Positions 17,117 through 26,973 of a DNA stretch of 64,000 nucleotides are shown one piece after another. The number at the start of each line of letters is the position of its first letter. Position 1 is the first letter of the stretch. The notes beneath the pieces are model-generated. The model was not told where the DNA came from. It saw only the letters and a program-made list of their open reading frames with translations, and made no database searches. The stretch is from Desulfonatronovibrio hydrogenovorans DSM 9292 (GTDB taxonomy: Bacteria > Desulfobacterota > Desulfovibrionia > Desulfovibrionales > Desulfonatronovibrionaceae), in the NCBI RefSeq assembly GCF_000686525.1, contig NZ_JMKT01000012.1:62001-126000 (forward strand). Direction: 5' to 3'. The position numbers and the translations under genes are program-made.

Positions 17117-18433
17117 ATGCGGATGATACACAATAACGATTCTTGGGCATCCCGGGACATGCAGCTGGTGGTCAGGGTTATCAACTTGCTGGCTGACAGG
17201 GGCATGACCTTGCAGCAGAAGCTCGACATGAGCCTCAAGATGATTCTTGAGGGAATCGGGGCTTTGAACGGGTCCATTATGATCATTGACCAGACTGAGG
17301 CCAAGCTGAAGGTCTGGGCTGCCACAAACAAGGACATTATTTGCAAGAAACAGCCGGTCAGCGAGGAGTCCATTTCAGGCTGCGTTTTTTTGAGAAATGA
17401 ACCGATCTTTATTAGAGACATAAACAAACATCCTGACTTTGCTCCCAAAGCAAGGCCCGACAACTACCGGACCAGTTCTCTCATCTGCGTACCCCTTGCA
17501 ACAACAGGTGAAGATAAGCCGTTCGGGGTGATCAATGTTTCAGACCGTAACGACAGTACCTGGTTCAGCAGTCAGGATTTTGCCCTGCTCATGGACTATG
17601 CGGCCTGGATTTCTCCTCTTCTGGAGAATACCTTCCTGGTTGAGGATCTGGCCAGGGAAAAGGAAAGGTACAAACGCCTGAGTTACGAACTGGAAATCAA
17701 ACAGAAGGAACTCATGATCTCCACTTCAGAACGGTCGGAACTCATTCAGATGGTGGTCCATGATTTCAAGAGTCCCTTGTCAGCGGTAATATCCAACCTG
17801 GATCTCCTGTCCTATATGGGGTTAAGCCAGGAACAGCAGCCAGTGGTCAAAACAGCTGTGGACGGCTCTAAAAAACTTCTGGAGATGATCAACGAGTTTC
17901 TTGACGTGGCCAGGCTTGATCACTGGCAGGAAACCGGTGAACTCAAGGATATATCTCTGATGGGAGTGGTCAAGGAAGAGTTGGAAGAAGTCTTTCCAGT
18001 GGCCAGGAAAAAGAAAATTTTTCTGGAGGTGGCTGAAGTTGAAGACGTTGTTGTCCACGCTCATGAAAACCTGTTGCAGCATCTGGTGAAGAATCTTCTG
18101 TCCAATGCTGTCAAGTATACTCCGGACAATGGAGCAGTCCGCATCTACTGGACGGTGAAAAAGGCCAGGAGGTTGACGGACAGGTGCACCAGGCTGGTTA
18201 CCTTGTGTGTAGAAGACAGCGGTCCTGGAGTGCCTGAAGAGATGAAAAAAAGCATATTTGACCGGTTCACCAGGGTGAAAAGGGACCGGCATATTCAGGG
18301 GTCAGGCGTGGGTCTGTTCATCTGCAACCGTATAGCCACCATCATGGGCGGGAAAATATGGGTCGAGGATGTCCTGTCCGGAGGCAGCAGATTTTGTGTG
18401 ACCATGTTTGCACCGGAGGACGGCTGTGCTTAA
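17117..18433 (+). CDS. GAF-domain sensor histidine kinase
   Basis: A soluble 438-residue kinase. A GAF sensor domain (about 25-170) is followed by a charged coiled coil (about 180-212), a HisKA domain with phospho-acceptor His215 in MVVHDFKSPL, and an HATPase_c domain (N box HLVKNLLSNAVKYTP, G1 DSGPGVP, G2 GSGVGLFIC). No membrane helix is seen, so the signal is cytoplasmic. I chose the ATG at 17117; an in-frame earlier start would overlap nrdJ. The GTG of the response regulator lies inside its 3' end, so the two are translationally coupled and probably cognate. Confidence 0.88.
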   Translation: MRMIHNNDSWASRDMQLVVRVINLLADRGMTLQQKLDMSLKMILEGIGALNGSIMIIDQTEAKLKVWAATNKDIICKKQPVSEESISGCVFLRNEPIFIRDINKHPDFAPKARPDNYRTSSLICVPLATTGEDKPFGVINVSDRNDSTWFSSQDFALLMDYAAWISPLLENTFLVEDLAREKERYKRLSYELEIKQKELMISTSERSELIQMVVHDFKSPLSAVISNLDLLSYMGLSQEQQPVVKTAVDGSKKLLEMINEFLDVARLDHWQETGELKDISLMGVVKEELEEVFPVARKKKIFLEVAEVEDVVVHAHENLLQHLVKNLLSNAVKYTPDNGAVRIYWTVKKARRLTDRCTRLVTLCVEDSGPGVPEEMKKSIFDRFTRVKRDRHIQGSGVGLFICNRIATIMGGKIWVEDVLSGGSRFCVTMFAPEDGCA

Positions 18434-19598
18434 TGGTGATCTTCATGTCCTGGTGGTGGACGACATCGGGCCGGCTAGACAGACCGTGGTCAATATCCTC
18501 CGTGTCCTGGGCTGTAAAAATACAGTGGAAGCTGGAAACGGTCATGAGGCTTGGGAAATCCTGAGCCAGAGAAATGATATCGGTCTGGTGATATCGGACT
18601 GGAAAATGCCCAGGATGAACGGGATAGATTTGCTGATCAGAGTGCGGGAGAACCAGCAGACCAAGAATCTTCCCTTTTTCCTGGTAACTTCCAAGAATGA
18701 GTCCGAAGATGTTGCTCTGGCATCGGACTGGGGGGTGAACGGCTACATGGTCAAGCCTTTGAGCCTGGCTGTCCTCAGAGAAAAGCTGGAAAGCCTGGCC
18801 GAAGATACCCCGGGCCGGATTTTGAATCAGGTTTTGAGTCAGTGTCGGGAAAAGTACTATCAGGGACATTTTGACCAGGCAGAAGAGCTTCTGACCGACC
18901 TTCTGAAAAAGCAGCCTGTACTGGAGTCCAGGGTGTTGTATGAGCTGGGCCAGGTTAATGAAATGCAGGGCAAGGACAAAGAAGCTGAAGAATATGCTGA
19001 CAGGGCCATATCCCTTAACCCGGACATGTCCAGGGCCTGGTTCTTAAAGGCCAGAATACTGGGCAGACGCAATAACTGGAAGGAGGCCCTGGGCTGGATT
19101 GAAAAGGCGGTCCGCATCAGTCCTCATAACAACGAATATCTTCTGTTCAGGGGGGAAGCATTTCTCAAGCTCAAGGATTTTGCCAAAGCCAAGGCAAGCT
19201 ATATTACGGCCCTGAACAATGCGCCCAAGGATGATGAACTCAAGCAGACCATCTGGAATACCTATCTGAGTCATGGTTACGTAGATCAGGTCCAGAAGGA
19301 CCTGGGCGCGGTCCTGTATGAATCTCTGACTGCAGATACCCTGAATAACCTGGCCGTGGCTCTAAGAAAGGGGGGGCTGAACAAAGAGGCCATTTTGGTT
19401 TACAAGCAGGCCCTTAGAAAGGAAAAGAACAATCCCAAGATACTTTACAACGCTGCAGTTGCCCAGCTTAAGGCAGGAAGTTCAGATGTTGCTGAAAGAT
19501 ATCTGCAAAAGGCCCTGGAGGTCAGGCCTGACTTTACCGAGGCCAGGGAGTTGATGAGCACGATTAACAGTGAATACGGCGGATCAGAAGGTAAATGA
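18426..19598 (+). CDS. CheY-like response regulator with TPR repeats
   Basis: A 390-residue protein with an N-terminal receiver domain (about 6-125: acidic pair at 12-13, phospho-acceptor Asp58 in SDWKMP, conserved Lys in MVKPLS). It is followed by about six tetratricopeptide repeats (about 140-385). There is no DNA-binding domain, so output is by protein-protein contact. GGAGGA at 18414-18419 fixes the start at the GTG at 18426, inside the kinase gene. Its TGA overlaps the ftsE ATG (ATGA). Kinase, regulator and FtsEX are thus one coupled unit, and the TPR domain could recruit a division or envelope partner. Confidence 0.85.
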   Translation: MLNGDLHVLVVDDIGPARQTVVNILRVLGCKNTVEAGNGHEAWEILSQRNDIGLVISDWKMPRMNGIDLLIRVRENQQTKNLPFFLVTSKNESEDVALASDWGVNGYMVKPLSLAVLREKLESLAEDTPGRILNQVLSQCREKYYQGHFDQAEELLTDLLKKQPVLESRVLYELGQVNEMQGKDKEAEEYADRAISLNPDMSRAWFLKARILGRRNNWKEALGWIEKAVRISPHNNEYLLFRGEAFLKLKDFAKAKASYITALNNAPKDDELKQTIWNTYLSHGYVDQVQKDLGAVLYESLTADTLNNLAVALRKGGLNKEAILVYKQALRKEKNNPKILYNAAVAQLKAGSSDVAERYLQKALEVRPDFTEARELMSTINSEYGGSEGK

Positions 19599-20278
19599 TC
19601 AATATTAAATATCTTTCCCACTCCTTTGGCCGTTACTGGGCCTTGAAAAACATCAGCTTCTCCCTGGACAAGGGGGACTTTCTGTTTCTCACAGGACCGT
19701 CAGGGGCCGGCAAGACTACATTGATGCGGCTTTTGCACGGAAGTCTGCCCCTGCAAAGGGGGATGGTCAGCATTGCAGGCTTTGATCTCAAGTCCATGCC
19801 CTTAAGAAAGCTGCATCTGCTCAGACGGCAGGTGTCCATAGTATTCCAGGATTTTCGGATTCTGCCTGATCGGACGGTCTGGGACAATGTGGCCCTCCCG
19901 CTTCTGGTCAGGGGTATGGTCAAAAGCCAGATACAGAAAAGAGTCAGGGCTGTGCTGAGGAGCCTGCGGCTGGACAAGAAATCATGGTGTCTGTGCCGGG
20001 AAATATCCGGAGGTGAGCAGCAAAGGGTGGCAGTTGCCAGGGCTGTTGTGGTCAATCCAAAAGTACTTCTGGCAGACGAGCCCACCGGCAATCTGGACCG
20101 GAAGCTCGCCCTGCAGCTCCTGGAGGTATTCAGGCAGTTTCACATCCATGGAACTACGATTATTTTTGCAACTCATAACGAGGAACTCATTAAGAGTCAG
20201 CCCCAGGCCAAGATCCTTTGTTTGAAAGACGGGGGAATTGTTGATTCCAACTGGCCCCTGGAGGGAGTTGAGATATGA
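19595..20278 (+). CDS. ftsE: Cell division ATP-binding protein FtsE
   Basis: The 227-residue ATPase of the FtsEX complex, which couples septum formation to peptidoglycan hydrolase activation. It has Walker A GPSGAGKTT (about residues 34-42), a Q-loop (VSIVFQD), the ABC signature SGGEQQRVA and Walker B VLLADEPTGNLD. The length is typical (about 220). ATGA overlaps at both ends, with the TPR regulator upstream and ftsX downstream. Unlike many genomes, no ftsY is adjacent. Confidence 0.93.
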   Translation: MINIKYLSHSFGRYWALKNISFSLDKGDFLFLTGPSGAGKTTLMRLLHGSLPLQRGMVSIAGFDLKSMPLRKLHLLRRQVSIVFQDFRILPDRTVWDNVALPLLVRGMVKSQIQKRVRAVLRSLRLDKKSWCLCREISGGEQQRVAVARAVVVNPKVLLADEPTGNLDRKLALQLLEVFRQFHIHGTTIIFATHNEELIKSQPQAKILCLKDGGIVDSNWPLEGVEI

Positions 20279-21162
20279 GGGTGTTCCGGCAGCTTGCTGT
20301 TGAAGGTCTGCTTAACCTGGGGAGAAATAAGTGGGCCCAGGTATTTACCATGAGTGCCGTGACCTTTGTTTCTTTTCTGGCTGGTCTTTTTCTGCTTATT
20401 CTGTTTAATTTCAACCTGACTGTACAGGCCACTCAGGATTCTCTTCAATACCAGGTTTACTGGAGCAAGGGAACTGATCCAGAGCAGGTCCGGGAGCAGT
20501 GGTCTGAAATCAATTCATGGGATGTTATTTCTGTTAAGACCTTTACCCCGGAGCAGGCCCTGGAGGCCCTGATGGATTCCATGCCAGGAGGTTTTGACCC
20601 AGCTGGCATGGCCGGGGTGAACCCTCTGCCGTTCACGGCCCTGGTTGAGTTCTCTCTGACAGGGGAGCAGGCGGATGACCGGGCCGGCGAAATCCTTAAA
20701 AGGATTGAACAGTTTCCCGGTGTTGAGAGGGTCAGCTACAATCCCATGCAGATGGATCTGGCTAAAACCTGGCTCAGGGTGACCTCGGGAGTTTTCTGGC
20801 CGCTGATAGGTCTTATGCTGCTTATCACTGGACTGGTTGTGGCCAACACCCTCAAACTCAACCAGATCAACCGCAAGGAGGAGATAGAAATTCTTTCCCT
20901 TGTGGGTGCCAGTACAGGCTATATCCAGTTTCCGCTGCTCATCACCGGGGCTTTGCAGGGTCTGGGCGGGGGCACCCTGGCTGTTGTTCTGCTCAAGGCC
21001 ATTCACCTGATGGCCAAGGACCTGCTCTACTTTCCGCCGGTATGGATCAGGATTGAATTCTTTCCCCCGGTTTATGTGATATCCTTTCTGGCTGTATTGA
21101 CTGGAGTGGGGATCATGAGCAGCTTTCTGGCCGGGCAGAATCGAAAAGGTGGCCAAAAATGA
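20275..21162 (+). CDS. ftsX: Cell division membrane protein FtsX
   Basis: A 295-residue permease-like partner of FtsE. One N-terminal transmembrane helix (about 22-45) is followed by a periplasmic domain (about 46-160) and three C-terminal transmembrane helices (about 165-190, 215-245, 262-285), the four-helix FtsX topology. The periplasmic loop usually binds a peptidoglycan hydrolase activator; no such gene is in the window. It overlaps ftsE and the methyltransferase by four bases each. Confidence 0.92.
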   Translation: MRVFRQLAVEGLLNLGRNKWAQVFTMSAVTFVSFLAGLFLLILFNFNLTVQATQDSLQYQVYWSKGTDPEQVREQWSEINSWDVISVKTFTPEQALEALMDSMPGGFDPAGMAGVNPLPFTALVEFSLTGEQADDRAGEILKRIEQFPGVERVSYNPMQMDLAKTWLRVTSGVFWPLIGLMLLITGLVVANTLKLNQINRKEEIEILSLVGASTGYIQFPLLITGALQGLGGGTLAVVLLKAIHLMAKDLLYFPPVWIRIEFFPPVYVISFLAVLTGVGIMSSFLAGQNRKGGQK

Positions 21163-21824
21163 ACAGCCTGTCCGCCGGTCCCCAGAGCTTGGTAATTGAA
21201 GCGGCTGGCGAGAAGTGGCAGATCAAAAGGGCCGGAGATCTTGAAGAGCTTTGGAATGGGATGACCGGAAATAATCCTGATGATGAAGACCACATCCCAT
21301 ATTGGACAGAGGTCTGGCCTGCGTCCATGCTTTTAATGGAGCATATTTCTTCCCAGAAAAAGGCCCTGGCCGGAACCTGGTGTCTTGATGTGGGATGTGG
21401 TCTGGGTTTGACCGCCCTGGTGGGAAAGAGGGCTGGCGCCCGGGTCATGGCCATGGACCTGGAGTACGAGGCTCTGGGTTTTGCCCGGCAGAACGGTCGG
21501 ATTAACGGTGTCCAGGAACTGGATCTGATCCAGGCGGACTGGAGGCAGCCTCCATTCAAAGCCGGTGGATTCGATTATATCTGGGCTGCTGATGTTCTTT
21601 ACGAGTCAAGATTTGCCCAGCCCCTGGTCCGCCTTCTGACCCTTTGTCTGAAAAAAGATGGCAGGATATGGATAGCGGATCCCCAACGAAACATTTCCAA
21701 AGCTGTCTGGTCCATTTTTATTAACAGCGGGTTTAAGCTTAAAGAGATCAGAAAAGACCGGGTCGGCATCGGTCCGCACCGGGCCGAAGTCAGGCTGATG
21801 GAACTTGTCTTTGACCAATTTTGA
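21159..21824 (+). CDS. Class I SAM-dependent methyltransferase (METTL20/PrmA-like)
   Basis: A 221-residue seven-beta-strand methyltransferase. The SAM-binding motif I is LDVGCGLGLTAL (about residues 75-86), with an acidic motif II (MAMDLEYEAL) and a post-II ADVLYE. The N-terminal DEDHIPYWTEVWPAS resembles protein-lysine methyltransferases of the ETF-beta/METTL20 group, so a protein substrate is likely. Its ATG overlaps ftsX, tying it to the division operon. Whether it modifies FtsEX or another protein is unknown. Confidence 0.75.
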   Translation: MNSLSAGPQSLVIEAAGEKWQIKRAGDLEELWNGMTGNNPDDEDHIPYWTEVWPASMLLMEHISSQKKALAGTWCLDVGCGLGLTALVGKRAGARVMAMDLEYEALGFARQNGRINGVQELDLIQADWRQPPFKAGGFDYIWAADVLYESRFAQPLVRLLTLCLKKDGRIWIADPQRNISKAVWSIFINSGFKLKEIRKDRVGIGPHRAEVRLMELVFDQF

Positions 21825-21863
21825 CCAATAACTATTGAAATTATTAAAACCTGGAGGAACGGC

Positions 21864-22283
21864 ATGGGCAAAACAATTCGTTTCGGCGTGTCACTGGATC
21901 TGGATTTATTAACCAAATTCGATGATTTATGCGAGGAAAGAAGCTATCAGACCAGGTCCGAGGCCATCAGGGACCTGATCCGAAACGCTCTGGTCCAGAA
22001 AGAATGGGAAGACGAAGGCCTGGAAACCATCGGGGTCCTGTCTCTGGTTTATGACCACCACCAGAGCGATCTTTCTCAGAAGCTGACCGAGATTCAGCAC
22101 CAGGCCCTGGACGCCATTGTCACCTCAATGCACATCCACCTGGATCACCACAACTGCCTGGAGGTACTCATTCTGCGCGGTCCTGGAAAAGACATCAAAG
22201 ATACTTCCCAGAAACTGACCTCCACCAAGGGGGTCAAGCATGGCAGACTGAGTTTGACCACCACTGGAAAGGAAATCATTTGA
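21864..22283 (+). CDS. nikR: Nickel-responsive regulator NikR
   Basis: A 139-residue ribbon-helix-helix repressor with a C-terminal ACT-like nickel-binding domain. The DNA-binding N-terminus is [18 protein letters not shown]. Nickel ligands match the family: His in VYDHHQSD, then the HIHLDHHNC stretch, which supplies two His and one Cys. The length equals that of other NikR proteins. GGAGG precedes the ATG. The stop codon overlaps the folE2 start by one base (TGATG). No nickel transporter or hydrogenase gene is nearby, so its targets lie elsewhere or include this operon. Confidence 0.93.
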   Translation: MGKTIRFGVSLDLDLLTKFDDLCEERSYQTRSEAIRDLIRNALVQKEWEDEGLETIGVLSLVYDHHQSDLSQKLTEIQHQALDAIVTSMHIHLDHHNCLEVLILRGPGKDIKDTSQKLTSTKGVKHGRLSLTTTGKEII

Positions 22284-23050
22284 TGCAGGATATTCAGAAC
22301 GGTCCGTCCGAAGTGCCCATGCCCATAGACAGGGTCGGGGTGAAAAACCTGAAGATCCCTCTCCTGGTTCAGGACCGTTCCATGGGAAGCCAGCATACAA
22401 CAGCAGCAGTTGACCTTTGCGTTGATCTTCCGGCCAAGTTCAAGGGAACCCATATGAGCCGATTTCTGGAGGCTTTAAGCCATTGGTCCCAGGTCCTTAA
22501 TTATGAGAGTTTCAGGGAGCTGCTGACCAATGTCAGATCAAGGCTCGAAGCTCAAAGGGCAAGGCTCCGTTTTGATTTTCCTTATTTTTACAGACGCAAG
22601 GCACCGGAAAGCGGGCATGAGTTTGTTATGGACTTCAGTTCGTTTTTGAGCGGTGAGCTGGTTGGACAGGAAATAAAAATGACTCTGGGGGTGGAGGTCC
22701 CGGTGATGACGGTCTGCCCCTGTTCTCTGGCCATAAGCGAAAAAGGGGCCCACAGTCAGAGGGCTCTGGTACGGATCAAATGCGGTTTTAAAGGCCTTCT
22801 CTGGCTGGAGGAGCTTATTGACACTGCTTCAGAATCGGGTTCATCCCCTGTTTACCCTCTTTTGAAAAGAGAAGATGAAAAGTTCGTCACTGACCAGGCC
22901 TTTTCCAGACCATCCTTTGTGGAGGACGTGGTGCGCAGGGCAGCCCAGAGTCTGGATCAGCACCGGATGATCAACTGGTACGAGGTGGAGGTGGAGAGTT
23001 TTGAATCCATTCACAACCACAGTGCTTACGCCATTATTTCCAGACACTGA
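22283..23050 (+). CDS. folE2: GTP cyclohydrolase FolE2 (type IB)
   Basis: A 255-residue type IB GTP cyclohydrolase catalysing the first step of tetrahydrofolate (and queuosine-type) biosynthesis from GTP. The family signature [16 protein letters not shown] (about residues 150-165) carries the metal-binding Cys. AAGGAA about eight bases upstream supports the ATG at 22283 over a TTG one codon earlier. It overlaps nikR by one base, suggesting coupled expression of a metal-flexible folate enzyme with a nickel sensor. Confidence 0.92.
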   Translation: MQDIQNGPSEVPMPIDRVGVKNLKIPLLVQDRSMGSQHTTAAVDLCVDLPAKFKGTHMSRFLEALSHWSQVLNYESFRELLTNVRSRLEAQRARLRFDFPYFYRRKAPESGHEFVMDFSSFLSGELVGQEIKMTLGVEVPVMTVCPCSLAISEKGAHSQRALVRIKCGFKGLLWLEELIDTASESGSSPVYPLLKREDEKFVTDQAFSRPSFVEDVVRRAAQSLDQHRMINWYEVEVESFESIHNHSAYAIISRH

Positions 23051-23172
23051 GCAGAGTTGGCGGATTTGATTTTCTTTGCCTTTGCAGTTATTCTGTCTGA
23101 CTTTGGATTTTAGAAGTCACGCCTTTTTTTCCAAATCTGATGCCTGCCAAGGCTGAACACGGGAGTATTTTT

Positions 23173-24231
23173 ATGGCCAAGAAAGGTTTGTCCCCGGAGG
23201 AACTTCGAAGAGAAGCCCTGGAAACAGCGATTACCACCATTGAGAGAAAATATGGTCAGGGATCTGTCATGCGTCTGTCTGACGATGCCCACCAGAGCAT
23301 CCCTTTTATCCCCACTGGATCCATTGGGCTGGACCTGGCTCTGGGACTTGGGGGGATACCCAGGGGCAGGGTCACTGAAATTTACGGGCCTGAGTCTTCG
23401 GGCAAAACCACCCTGGCCCTGCATATCATAGCTGAAGCCCAGAAAAAGGGCGGTGTGGCCGCATTTATCGATGCTGAGCACGCTTTGGACGTGACCTATG
23501 CTCGAAGGCTCGGGGTCAACACCGAAGAGCTTTTGATTTCCCAGCCTGATTACGGAGAGCAGGCTCTGGAGATTGCCGATCTCCTGGTCCGTTCAGGCGG
23601 TGTGGACGTAATCGTTGTCGACTCGGTGGCGGCCCTGATCCCCCAGGCTGAGCTGGAAGGAAGCATGGGCGAGACTCAGGTGGGAGGACAGGCCAGGCTC
23701 ATGTCCCACGCCATGCGCAAGCTTACCGGGACCATTCATAAGTCCAAGACTGCCCTGGTTTTTATCAATCAGATCCGGATGAAGATCGGGACCATGGGTT
23801 ACGGTAACCCTGAGACCACTTCCGGTGGCAATGCTCTTAAGTTCTACTCCTCCATCCGCATGGACATCAGAAAGATCCAGTCCCTTAAGGATAAAGAGGA
23901 AATGGTGGGCAACAGGGTCAAGGTCAGGGTCGTCAAGAACAAGGTTGCTCCACCTTTCCGGGAGACTCAGTTCGATATCCTCTACGGTCTGGGCATATCC
24001 AGGATTGGTGAATTGCTGGATCTGGGGGTTGAACACGGTATCCTGGACAAGAGCGGGGCCTGGTATGCTTATGGCTCGGAGAGGCTGGGCCAGGGCAAGG
24101 AAAACGTCAGGGCCTTTCTTCTTGATAATCAGGAATTGGCTAAGACCATTGAAAAAGAACTGCTGGTCCATATGGGAGTCATGGAGCCGGACCAGCCAGC
24201 CAAGTCCGAAAGTGACCAGGGCTCAAAATAA
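23173..24231 (+). CDS. recA: Recombinase A
   Basis: A 352-residue DNA strand-exchange ATPase and LexA coprotease. It has Walker [10 protein letters not shown], the [14 protein letters not shown] loop, [12 protein letters not shown] (Walker B) and the L2 loop [22 protein letters not shown] precedes the ATG at 23173; an upstream in-frame ATG at 23140 would add 11 non-conserved residues. No LexA box was identified in the 122-base upstream gap. alaS follows after 15 bases with no recX between, an arrangement common in delta-proteobacteria. Confidence 0.97.
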   Translation: MAKKGLSPEELRREALETAITTIERKYGQGSVMRLSDDAHQSIPFIPTGSIGLDLALGLGGIPRGRVTEIYGPESSGKTTLALHIIAEAQKKGGVAAFIDAEHALDVTYARRLGVNTEELLISQPDYGEQALEIADLLVRSGGVDVIVVDSVAALIPQAELEGSMGETQVGGQARLMSHAMRKLTGTIHKSKTALVFINQIRMKIGTMGYGNPETTSGGNALKFYSSIRMDIRKIQSLKDKEEMVGNRVKVRVVKNKVAPPFRETQFDILYGLGISRIGELLDLGVEHGILDKSGAWYAYGSERLGQGKENVRAFLLDNQELAKTIEKELLVHMGVMEPDQPAKSESDQGSK

Positions 24232-24246
24232 TTTTAGGAGAATCAG

Positions 24247-26889
24247 GTGTTTACCTCATCCGATATCAGAGACAGATTCTTGAATTTCTTCCAGAACAAC
24301 GGGCATACCCTGGTTTCCAGCTCCTCCCTGGTCCCTGGAAATGATCCCACCCTTTTGTTCACCAATGCTGGCATGGTCCAGTTCAAAAAGGTCTTTCTGG
24401 GCCAGGAAAAAAGAGAATACTCCAGAGCTGTTACTGCCCAGAAGTGTCTCCGGGTTGGGGGCAAGCACAATGATTTGGAGAACGTGGGCAGGACAGCCAG
24501 GCACCATACTTTTTTTGAAATGCTGGGAAATTTCTCTTTTGGAGACTACTTCAAGGATCAGGCCATTGATCTGGCCTGGAAGTTTTTGACCCGGGAGATG
24601 GGCCTGGACCCGGACCGCCTCTATATCACCATTTTCAGGGATGACGATGAGGCCATGGATCTTTGGAAAAAAATAGCCGGGGTAAGTGGGGACAGGATCT
24701 TTCGGCTGGATGAAAAGGACAACTTCTGGTCCATGGGGGATACCGGACCCTGCGGCCCCTGCTCAGAAATCCTTTACGATCAGGGAGAAAAGGTGTCCTG
24801 CGGCCCTGATTGCGGTATAGGGGTATGTGACTGCGACCGCTATCTGGAGATCTGGAACCTGGTATTCATGCAGTATGACCGGGATGAGCAGGGTAATCTG
24901 AATCCTCTGCCCAGGCCCAGCATAGACACTGGCATGGGGCTGGAGAGAATAAGCGCAGTAAGCCAGGGTGTATTTTCCAACTACGATACTGATCTGTTCA
25001 GGCAGCTTATTGATTTCATGGCTAATCTGGCCAAAGTGACCTACGGCAGAAATGAGGAACATGATGTGGCCCTGAGGGTCATTTCTGACCACTCCAGAGC
25101 TGCTGCCTTCATGATTGCTGACGGCATGCTTCCGTCCAACGAAGGAAGGGGCTATATTCTGCGAAGGCTGATCCGAAGGGCCTACCGGTTTGGCCGAAGC
25201 CTGGGCATGGAGGAGCCATTCCTGCACAAGGTTTCTGCCAGGGTTGTCAAGGCCATGGACAAGGCCTACCCTGAGCTTGGCCGGTCTCTGGACTTCATGG
25301 GCCGGGTTATCAGACAGGAAGAGGAAAGATTCGCCGGTACCCTGGAAAAGGGTCTGATTATCCTGGAAGATGAAATCGCAGATCTTGAGGTCAAAGGTCA
25401 GGGCACAATCCCCGGAGAAGTTGCGTTCAAGCTTTACGATACTTACGGGTTTCCCCTGGATATCGTTAATGACATTGCTGAAAAAAAAGGCCTTAAAGTC
25501 GATGAACAGGGATTCAACTCGTACATGGACCAGCAGAAGAGCCGGGCCAAGGCGGCCTGGAAAGGAGCTGAGGGAGGTGAACTCTTTGCTGCTCTGGGCA
25601 GGGAGGCTGGAGATGGATTTGAAGTGGAGTTTGTCGGATACGACCGGCTACGGTCCTTGGGAAGGGTCGCCTTTTTGCTGGACAGCAACGGCGAGCTCAA
25701 GGATGAACTTCCTGAGGGTCTGCAAGGCTGGCTGGTTTCCACCATTACCCCGTTTTATGGGGAGTCCGGAGGACAGGCCGGAGACAGAGGGAGAATTTCC
25801 TCGGGAACCGGCCAGGCCAGGGTGGAGGACGCCAGAAAGCCTTATCCAGGGATAACAGTTCATAAGATCGTGGTTACATCCGGAACCTTGAGCCGGGATC
25901 AGGAAATTGATCTGGTGGTGGATGACGGGCAAAGAATCTCCACGGCCAGGAATCACACTGCCACCCACCTTTTGCATTCTGCCCTGCGCCGGGTCCTGGG
26001 GGATCATGTCAAGCAGGCCGGATCCCTGGTTGAAGATAAAAGGCTCAGGTTTGACTTCACCCATATCAAGGCCCTGGAAAAAGATGAACTGGCCCGGATC
26101 GAGGAGGACGTAAACCGATCCATCCTGGCCGACATCCCGGTGGAGACCGTGGAAATGGAGCATGAACAGGCTGTTGAAAAGGGGGCTCTGGCCCTTTTTG
26201 GTGAAAAATACTCCAGCAGGGTCAGAGTGGTTTCCCTGGGCGACGTGTCCATGGAACTGTGCGGGGGAACTCATCTGAGGTCAACCGCCCAGGCTGGAAG
26301 TTTCTGCATCATCAGCGAGGGAGCGGTTGCGGCCGGGGTGCGCAGGATCGAGGCCATAACCGGCTGGGATGCCCTGAAATACTGGCAGAGCAGGCGGTCC
26401 AGACTGGAGTCGCTTCAGGAACTGCTCAAGGCCGGACCTGACCAGGTGACTGACAAGGTGAGTTCATTGCAGGAACAGTTACGGCAGGTTTCAAAGGAAA
26501 ACAAGGCCTTGAAGGAAAAGCTTTCTTCCGGAGCAAGCAGCGAGCTGGCCTCTTCAGCCAGAGAAGTGGCCGGGATCAGGTTTATTGCCCGGAAAATTGA
26601 AGACACGGACATGAACGGGCTTAGAAAGATCATGGATGACACCCGCTCCAAAATGGAGTCTGGGGTTGTTCTCCTGGGTTCGGTCAATAACAGCAAACCC
26701 AGCCTGCTGCTTTTTGTGAGTAAAGACCTGCATCAGAGATTCACTGCCCCACAACTCATCAAAGAGGTGGCTGCAGAAATCAAGGGCAGTGGTGGAGGCC
26801 GGCCAGACCTGGCTCAGGCCGGAGGGGCCGACCCGGACGGACTGGACAGAGCGCTTGCCAGGCTGGAGGAAGTTCTGCTCAAGGATTAA
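24247..26889 (+). CDS. alaS: Alanyl-tRNA synthetase
   Basis: An 880-residue class II synthetase. An N-terminal catalytic domain (motif 2 region ..ARHHTFFEMLGNFSFGDYF) is followed by a tRNA-recognition domain. The editing domain carries the zinc motif HTATHLLH and CGGTHLRST. After it come a coiled coil (about 720-765) and a C-terminal DHHA1 domain (..GSGGGRPDLAQAGG). It starts at GTG 24247 preceded by TTTTAGGAG. The length is standard. Confidence 0.97.
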   Translation: MFTSSDIRDRFLNFFQNNGHTLVSSSSLVPGNDPTLLFTNAGMVQFKKVFLGQEKREYSRAVTAQKCLRVGGKHNDLENVGRTARHHTFFEMLGNFSFGDYFKDQAIDLAWKFLTREMGLDPDRLYITIFRDDDEAMDLWKKIAGVSGDRIFRLDEKDNFWSMGDTGPCGPCSEILYDQGEKVSCGPDCGIGVCDCDRYLEIWNLVFMQYDRDEQGNLNPLPRPSIDTGMGLERISAVSQGVFSNYDTDLFRQLIDFMANLAKVTYGRNEEHDVALRVISDHSRAAAFMIADGMLPSNEGRGYILRRLIRRAYRFGRSLGMEEPFLHKVSARVVKAMDKAYPELGRSLDFMGRVIRQEEERFAGTLEKGLIILEDEIADLEVKGQGTIPGEVAFKLYDTYGFPLDIVNDIAEKKGLKVDEQGFNSYMDQQKSRAKAAWKGAEGGELFAALGREAGDGFEVEFVGYDRLRSLGRVAFLLDSNGELKDELPEGLQGWLVSTITPFYGESGGQAGDRGRISSGTGQARVEDARKPYPGITVHKIVVTSGTLSRDQEIDLVVDDGQRISTARNHTATHLLHSALRRVLGDHVKQAGSLVEDKRLRFDFTHIKALEKDELARIEEDVNRSILADIPVETVEMEHEQAVEKGALALFGEKYSSRVRVVSLGDVSMELCGGTHLRSTAQAGSFCIISEGAVAAGVRRIEAITGWDALKYWQSRRSRLESLQELLKAGPDQVTDKVSSLQEQLRQVSKENKALKEKLSSGASSELASSAREVAGIRFIARKIEDTDMNGLRKIMDDTRSKMESGVVLLGSVNNSKPSLLLFVSKDLHQRFTAPQLIKEVAAEIKGSGGGRPDLAQAGGADPDGLDRALARLEEVLLKD

Positions 26890-26973
26890 TTTTCGGAAAA
26901 TACGGAAACGGGCAGGGGGATGCCATGGGTTCCCGCCTTTCAGGCTGTCAGTATAATCAGAGGCGGCTGGAGA

